Source of the DNA: Campylobacter gracilis
GTDB lineage: Bacteria > Campylobacterota > Campylobacteria > Campylobacterales > Campylobacteraceae
Direction: 5' to 3'
DNA: 16,777 bases
Assembly: GCF_018374135.1 (NCBI RefSeq)
Contig: NZ_JAHAFS010000024.1
Location: forward strand, 1-16,777
The notes under the pieces are model-generated. The model worked only from the letters and a program-made list of their open reading frames with translations. It did no database searches and had not been told where the DNA came from. Below are positions 14,630 through 16,777 of this stretch, one piece after another; position 1 is the first letter of the stretch, and each line of letters starts with the position of its first letter. Both the position numbers and the translations under genes were made by a program.

Positions 14630-15423
14630 GAGTGGCTTGGAGATTTGCTTTTGCCCTAATGACGCTATTTATAACAAGCGTTGCCGCGCCCAGCGAGTAT
14701 CTAGCCCATCCAAACGGCACCGCTGTAATCGATGAGGCTGGCATTTTACGCCCAGCCGCAAGAGAGAGCCTGAATGAAATTTTAACGACTTTCGATAAAA
14801 ATTCCACAAACCAGATCATGTTCGTAAGCCTAAAATCGCTTGGAGACTACTCTATCGAGGAAATCGGCGTAGAGCAGGCGCGCGCTCTTGGTATCGGGCA
14901 AAAAGGGCACGACAACGGCGTACTGCTGCTTGTCGCTCCACACGAGCATAAAGTGCGTATCGAGGTCGGATACGGGCTAGAGGGCGTGCTAACCGATATG
15001 CGCGCCAAGCGCATCATCAGCAATAAAATTCTGCCCTATTTTAGGCAGGGAGATTACGAAAGTGGCGTCATTAGTGGGATTTCGGCGATCATCGGCACGA
15101 TCGAAGGCGGCGATATAAAATTTGATCCGCTTAACGCCAACGCGCAGCAGGATCCGAGCAACAAGGACTTTGCGATCTTTATGGTGCTTTTTGCGGTCTT
15201 GCTTTTTGCGATACTAAGCCGCCGCGTGACGCGTCGCAGAATAAGCGACGAGGATATAATCTCGAGCGCAGACATCATAAGCGAAATCGCGCGCTCATCG
15301 CGCATGAGAGGCGGCTCATCCGGGGATTTTGGCAGATTTGGAGGAAATGGCGGTTTTAACGGAGGCGGCTTCAGTGGGGGCGGCGGAAGCTTCGGAGGAG
15401 GCGGTGCTAGCGGAAGCTGGTAG
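14626..15423 (+). CDS. TPM-domain protein, YgcG-like, with Gly-rich tail
   Basis: A 265-residue envelope protein of the TPM (YgcG-like) family. Residues 1-21 form a signal peptide. The TPM domain covers about 25-165, with VIDEAGIL near its start, the central GHDNGVLLLVA and VRIEVGYGLEGVLTD blocks, and the ILPYFRQGDYESGV motif near its end. A single membrane helix at about 182-199 is followed by a basic, Ser/Arg/Asp-rich segment. The tail is a Gly/Ser/Phe run typical of the family, ending GGGGASGSW. The ATG overlaps the previous stop and it is the last gene of the plus-strand operon. Related proteins were once annotated as methanol dehydrogenase components, which is not supported. The function with LemA is unknown. 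Confidence 0.9.
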   Translation: MRVAWRFAFALMTLFITSVAAPSEYLAHPNGTAVIDEAGILRPAARESLNEILTTFDKNSTNQIMFVSLKSLGDYSIEEIGVEQARALGIGQKGHDNGVLLLVAPHEHKVRIEVGYGLEGVLTDMRAKRIISNKILPYFRQGDYESGVISGISAIIGTIEGGDIKFDPLNANAQQDPSNKDFAIFMVLFAVLLFAILSRRVTRRRISDEDIISSADIISEIARSSRMRGGSSGDFGRFGGNGGFNGGGFSGGGGSFGGGGASGSW

Positions 15424-15427
15424 TTAC

Positions 15428-15446
15428 GGAATTTTATCAAAATTCC
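15428..15446 (+). terminator. Hairpin after the plus-strand operon
   Basis: A perfect 8-bp inverted repeat (GGAATTTT and AAAATTCC) with a 3-base loop begins 5 bases after the last operon stop. It is AT-rich and lacks a T-run directly after it, though AT-rich sequence continues to 15,487. It is a plausible but weak terminator, and could serve both the operon and the converging lipoprotein gene. Confidence 0.45.
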
Positions 15447-15487
15447 AAATCGTAGAATTTTATCTAAATTTTAAAATTTTAGAATTT

Positions 15488-15685
15488 CTAAATTCGGCTA
15501 CTTGCATAGAAAAACAGCACGAACGGCTTGTCGTTGCCCTCAATCTTTAGCGTGCGCTCGGAGGGGTCGAACTTGGAGGCAAGCGAGGTGCCGTCGCTGC
15601 TTAGATGGTGCTTCCATCCGTCGCAGCCTGCGAGTAGCAGCGCGAACACGGCGGTAGCAACTTTTAAATTTAAAAATTTTATCAT
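15488..15685 (-). pseudogene. Truncated thioredoxin-like lipoprotein
   Basis: An open frame of 65 residues with an AAGGA site about 10 bases before the ATG. Residues 1-20 form a lipoprotein signal with lipobox LLAGC, so Cys20 would be lipidated. The rest ends in DKPFVLFFYASSRI. The block KPFVLFFYAS looks like the second strand of a thioredoxin/TlpA fold, where WCxxC normally follows at once. Instead the frame stops, and the downstream sequence becomes the AAATTTTAAAATTT-type filler. I therefore read it as a TlpA-like thioredoxin lipoprotein that has lost about 100 residues including its active site. It could still be expressed as a short lipoprotein. The fold assignment is inference from a short segment. 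Confidence 0.5.
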
Positions 15686-15752
15686 TTAAAATCCGTCCTT
15701 AAATTTGCTTCCAAATCCGCTAAATTCGTTTTAAGTTTGCGTTTGAAATTTT

Positions 15753-16052
15753 AAAATTTATGGCGCGATGCCTATTAGAATTTATATCGTAATCTGCGTT
15801 AGAAATTATGTCGCGATCTGCACTAGGGCGTATGTCGTAGCAAGTCATACTTTGGTTTATACCGTGACCCTTGACGAGATTTATGTCGTAATCCGCGCTA
15901 GAATTTATATCGCGGTATGCATTGAAATTTATGTTGCGATCTATTATCGAGGCGTATGCCATAACCCACGCCGTAATCTGTGCTGAAGCGTATATCGCGA
16001 CTCGTGCTGTAATTCTGTGCTAAAAGTTAAAATCTATATGGCGCGACCTGCC
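15753..16052. repeat. Degenerate 24-bp tandem repeat array
   Basis: About ten diverged copies of a 24-bp unit lie here. The first complete copies are at 15,776-15,799, 15,800-15,823 and 15,824-15,847; others are at 15,899-15,922, 15,923-15,946 and 15,984-16,007. One copy (15,872-15,898) is 27 bp and two are half-length. The unit reads roughly TAGAATTTATATCG followed by CGATCTGCGC. Because the period is a multiple of three, both strands stay partly open: the plus strand gives eight-residue repeats like RIYIVICV, the minus strand repeats like SADYDINS. No ribosome site or start supports translation, so I treat it as a DNA repeat. Confidence 0.7.
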
Positions 16053-16065
16053 TCGCAATTCGTAC

Positions 16066-16284
16066 TCATAGCGTTTCGGTTTTTAAATTTAGACTTTTAA
16101 AATTTCGGCTTTTAAAATTTTTACTCATTGGCTTCGCATCAGCGCTTGATATTTCGAGACAAATAACTTCGGTAAGACATGCGCAGCAAATAGCCGCGCC
16201 TGCTAGCGCGAGCTTTGGGCGGATCCAAAAAGAGCGCGGACAGGAAGCGAAATTTTTAAATTTTAACGTAGCTTTATTTTTCAT
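16066..16284 (-). CDS. Doubtful small ORF
   Basis: A 72-codon frame lying between the ABC-like relic and the tandem repeats. It encodes a hydrophobic, Cys-rich stretch (LALAGAAICCACL) preceded by basic residues, like a signal peptide. The tail (KNFKSRNFKSLNLK) is simply the AAATTTT-type filler read in frame. There is no ribosome site before the ATG and I recognise no family. It may be chance, or another decayed fragment. Confidence 0.18.
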   Translation of the reverse strand: MKNKATLKFKNFASCPRSFWIRPKLALAGAAICCACLTEVICLEISSADAKPMSKNFKSRNFKSLNLKTETL

Positions 16285-16299
16285 CGTGCGAGCTAAATT

Positions 16300-16614
16300 T
16301 TACGCACCGGAATTCTGCGCGCCCGAATTTTTGGTACCTTGATTTTCGCCGCTTAAATTTTTAGCACCCTGATCTTCGCCGCCGGAATTTTGCGAAGCGG
16401 GGTTTTGCTCGCTCGCAGCTTCGGCGCTAGAGCTTTGCGAAGCGCTTTTGTTTGGATCGCGATCTGAAATTTTATCCTGAGAGCCGAGATTATGCTTCAT
16501 CGTGCTTTGATCCAAAAGTTCTATTCGATCGAGCTTGCCGTGTCTTAGGCGCACCACTTTGTCGGCAAATTTGGACGAAAATTCCACCTGCGAAATCTCG
16601 ATAAAATTTTGCCA
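16300..16614 (-). pseudogene. Relic resembling an ABC ATPase C-terminus with a low-complexity tail
   Basis: The open frame runs from a stop at 16,615-16,617. Its only starts are a GTG at 16,587 without a ribosome site and later codons, so it looks like a gene remnant. The N-terminal part reads EFSSKFADKVVRLRHGKLDR, which resembles the segment after the H-loop of ABC-transporter ATPases (a THD-type motif, then FADRVVxLxxGxI). Here the expected H-loop histidine is replaced (EISQV). After about residue 36 it becomes low-complexity, Ser/Asn/Gln/Gly-rich, with imperfect ten-residue repeats such as KNLSGENQGT. No Walker motifs are present on this strand within the window. The ABC reading rests on about 20 residues. 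Confidence 0.38.
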
Positions 16615-16653
16615 TTAAATTACGAAATAAAATTCTACCTCGCAATTCCGCCG

Positions 16654-16777
16654 CTATTTCTTGGCGATTTTATAGTAGCCGTCCTCAAAAACAACCTTAC
16701 CCGCATCCGCAAGGCGCTTTAAAAGCTGCGCGCTCGCTTCGTCAAACATCGCCTCCACGTCGCTCGTGCGCTGCGGA
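16654..16777 (-). CDS. C-terminal end of an unidentified gene (partial)
   Basis: The last 40 codons of a minus-strand gene that enters from the right edge and stops with TAG at 16,654-16,656. The frame is open to the edge. It ends with a helix-rich segment (VEAMFDEASAQLLKRLADAG) and then KVVFEDGYYKIAKK, which looks like the recognition helix and beta-wing at the end of a winged-helix domain. The codon use and amphipathic pattern are those of a real gene. I cannot name the protein. Confidence 0.6.
   Translation of the reverse strand, partial: PQRTSDVEAMFDEASAQLLKRLADAGKVVFEDGYYKIAKK

Noticed and set aside
14626..15423. Annotation as a methanol dehydrogenase component
   Set aside because: The protein has a TPM domain, a single membrane helix and a Gly-rich tail, with no quinoprotein or cytochrome features.
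15054..15440. 128-codon Pro-rich minus-strand frame
   Set aside because: The proline run is the complement of the Gly-rich tail of the TPM protein, so it is a mirror of that gene.
15768..15986. Plus- and minus-strand open frames across the 24-bp repeats (RIYIVICV- and SADYDINS-type octapeptides)
   Set aside because: They stay open only because the repeat period is a multiple of three; neither has a ribosome site, and several copies break the pattern.
15753..16052. Possible CRISPR array
   Set aside because: Copies are contiguous with no unique spacers, are badly diverged, and no cas gene is present in the window.

Overview
The window looks like chromosome from a campylobacterial (Epsilonproteobacteria) species. 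Three gene blocks support this: an FTR1-type iron permease next to a P19 periplasmic metal-binding protein, a PetA-PetB-PetC cytochrome bc1 operon whose third subunit is a di-haem cytochrome c, and a single-chain CcsB-CcsA cytochrome c synthase. The coding GC content is higher than I would expect for C. jejuni, and the gene gaps are full of AAATTTTAAAATTT-like strings. That fits a GC-richer oral Campylobacter (C. gracilis or C. showae/rectus type), but the species assignment is inference only.

Layout. Positions 1-10,593 are read on the minus strand. From right to left they hold creA (10,593-10,102), the fused ccsBA gene (9,794-6,447), a 750-bp AT-rich gap packed with inverted repeats, petA-petB-petC (5,693-2,812) closed by a clear intrinsic terminator, and then the iron-uptake pair ftr1-p19 (2,592-125). 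A divergent promoter gap at 10,594-10,691 separates creA from a plus-strand block of six tightly packed genes (10,692-15,423). These are a phosphomannomutase/phosphoglucomutase, a small unknown protein, alanine racemase, LemA, and two TPM-domain proteins. Four of the five junctions overlap, so this reads as one operon.

The last 1.3 kb (15,424-16,777) is different. It holds a lipoprotein whose thioredoxin-like fold stops just where the catalytic CXXC should come, a run of degenerate 24-bp tandem repeats, a doubtful small ORF, a relic that resembles the C-terminal end of an ABC-transporter ATPase fused to a low-complexity tail, and the C-terminal 40 codons of a gene running off the right edge. 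I read this stretch as gene decay and repeat accumulation.

How the parts connect. CcsBA attaches haem to CXXCH motifs such as the two in PetC, so ccsBA and petABC belong to one respiratory theme. FTR1 and P19 form a periplasmic iron uptake system; in C. jejuni related clusters continue with ABC-transporter and thioredoxin-like genes. No such genes follow p19 within this window, but decayed pieces resembling those two classes lie at the other end. The plus-strand operon joins sugar-phosphate metabolism, D-alanine supply and envelope proteins of unknown role. I see no complete mobile element, CRISPR array, tRNA or rRNA. The most unusual signals are the paired palindromes in the petABC promoter, the 24-bp tandem repeat, the long imperfect hairpin between creA and ccsBA, and the truncated genes at the right end.
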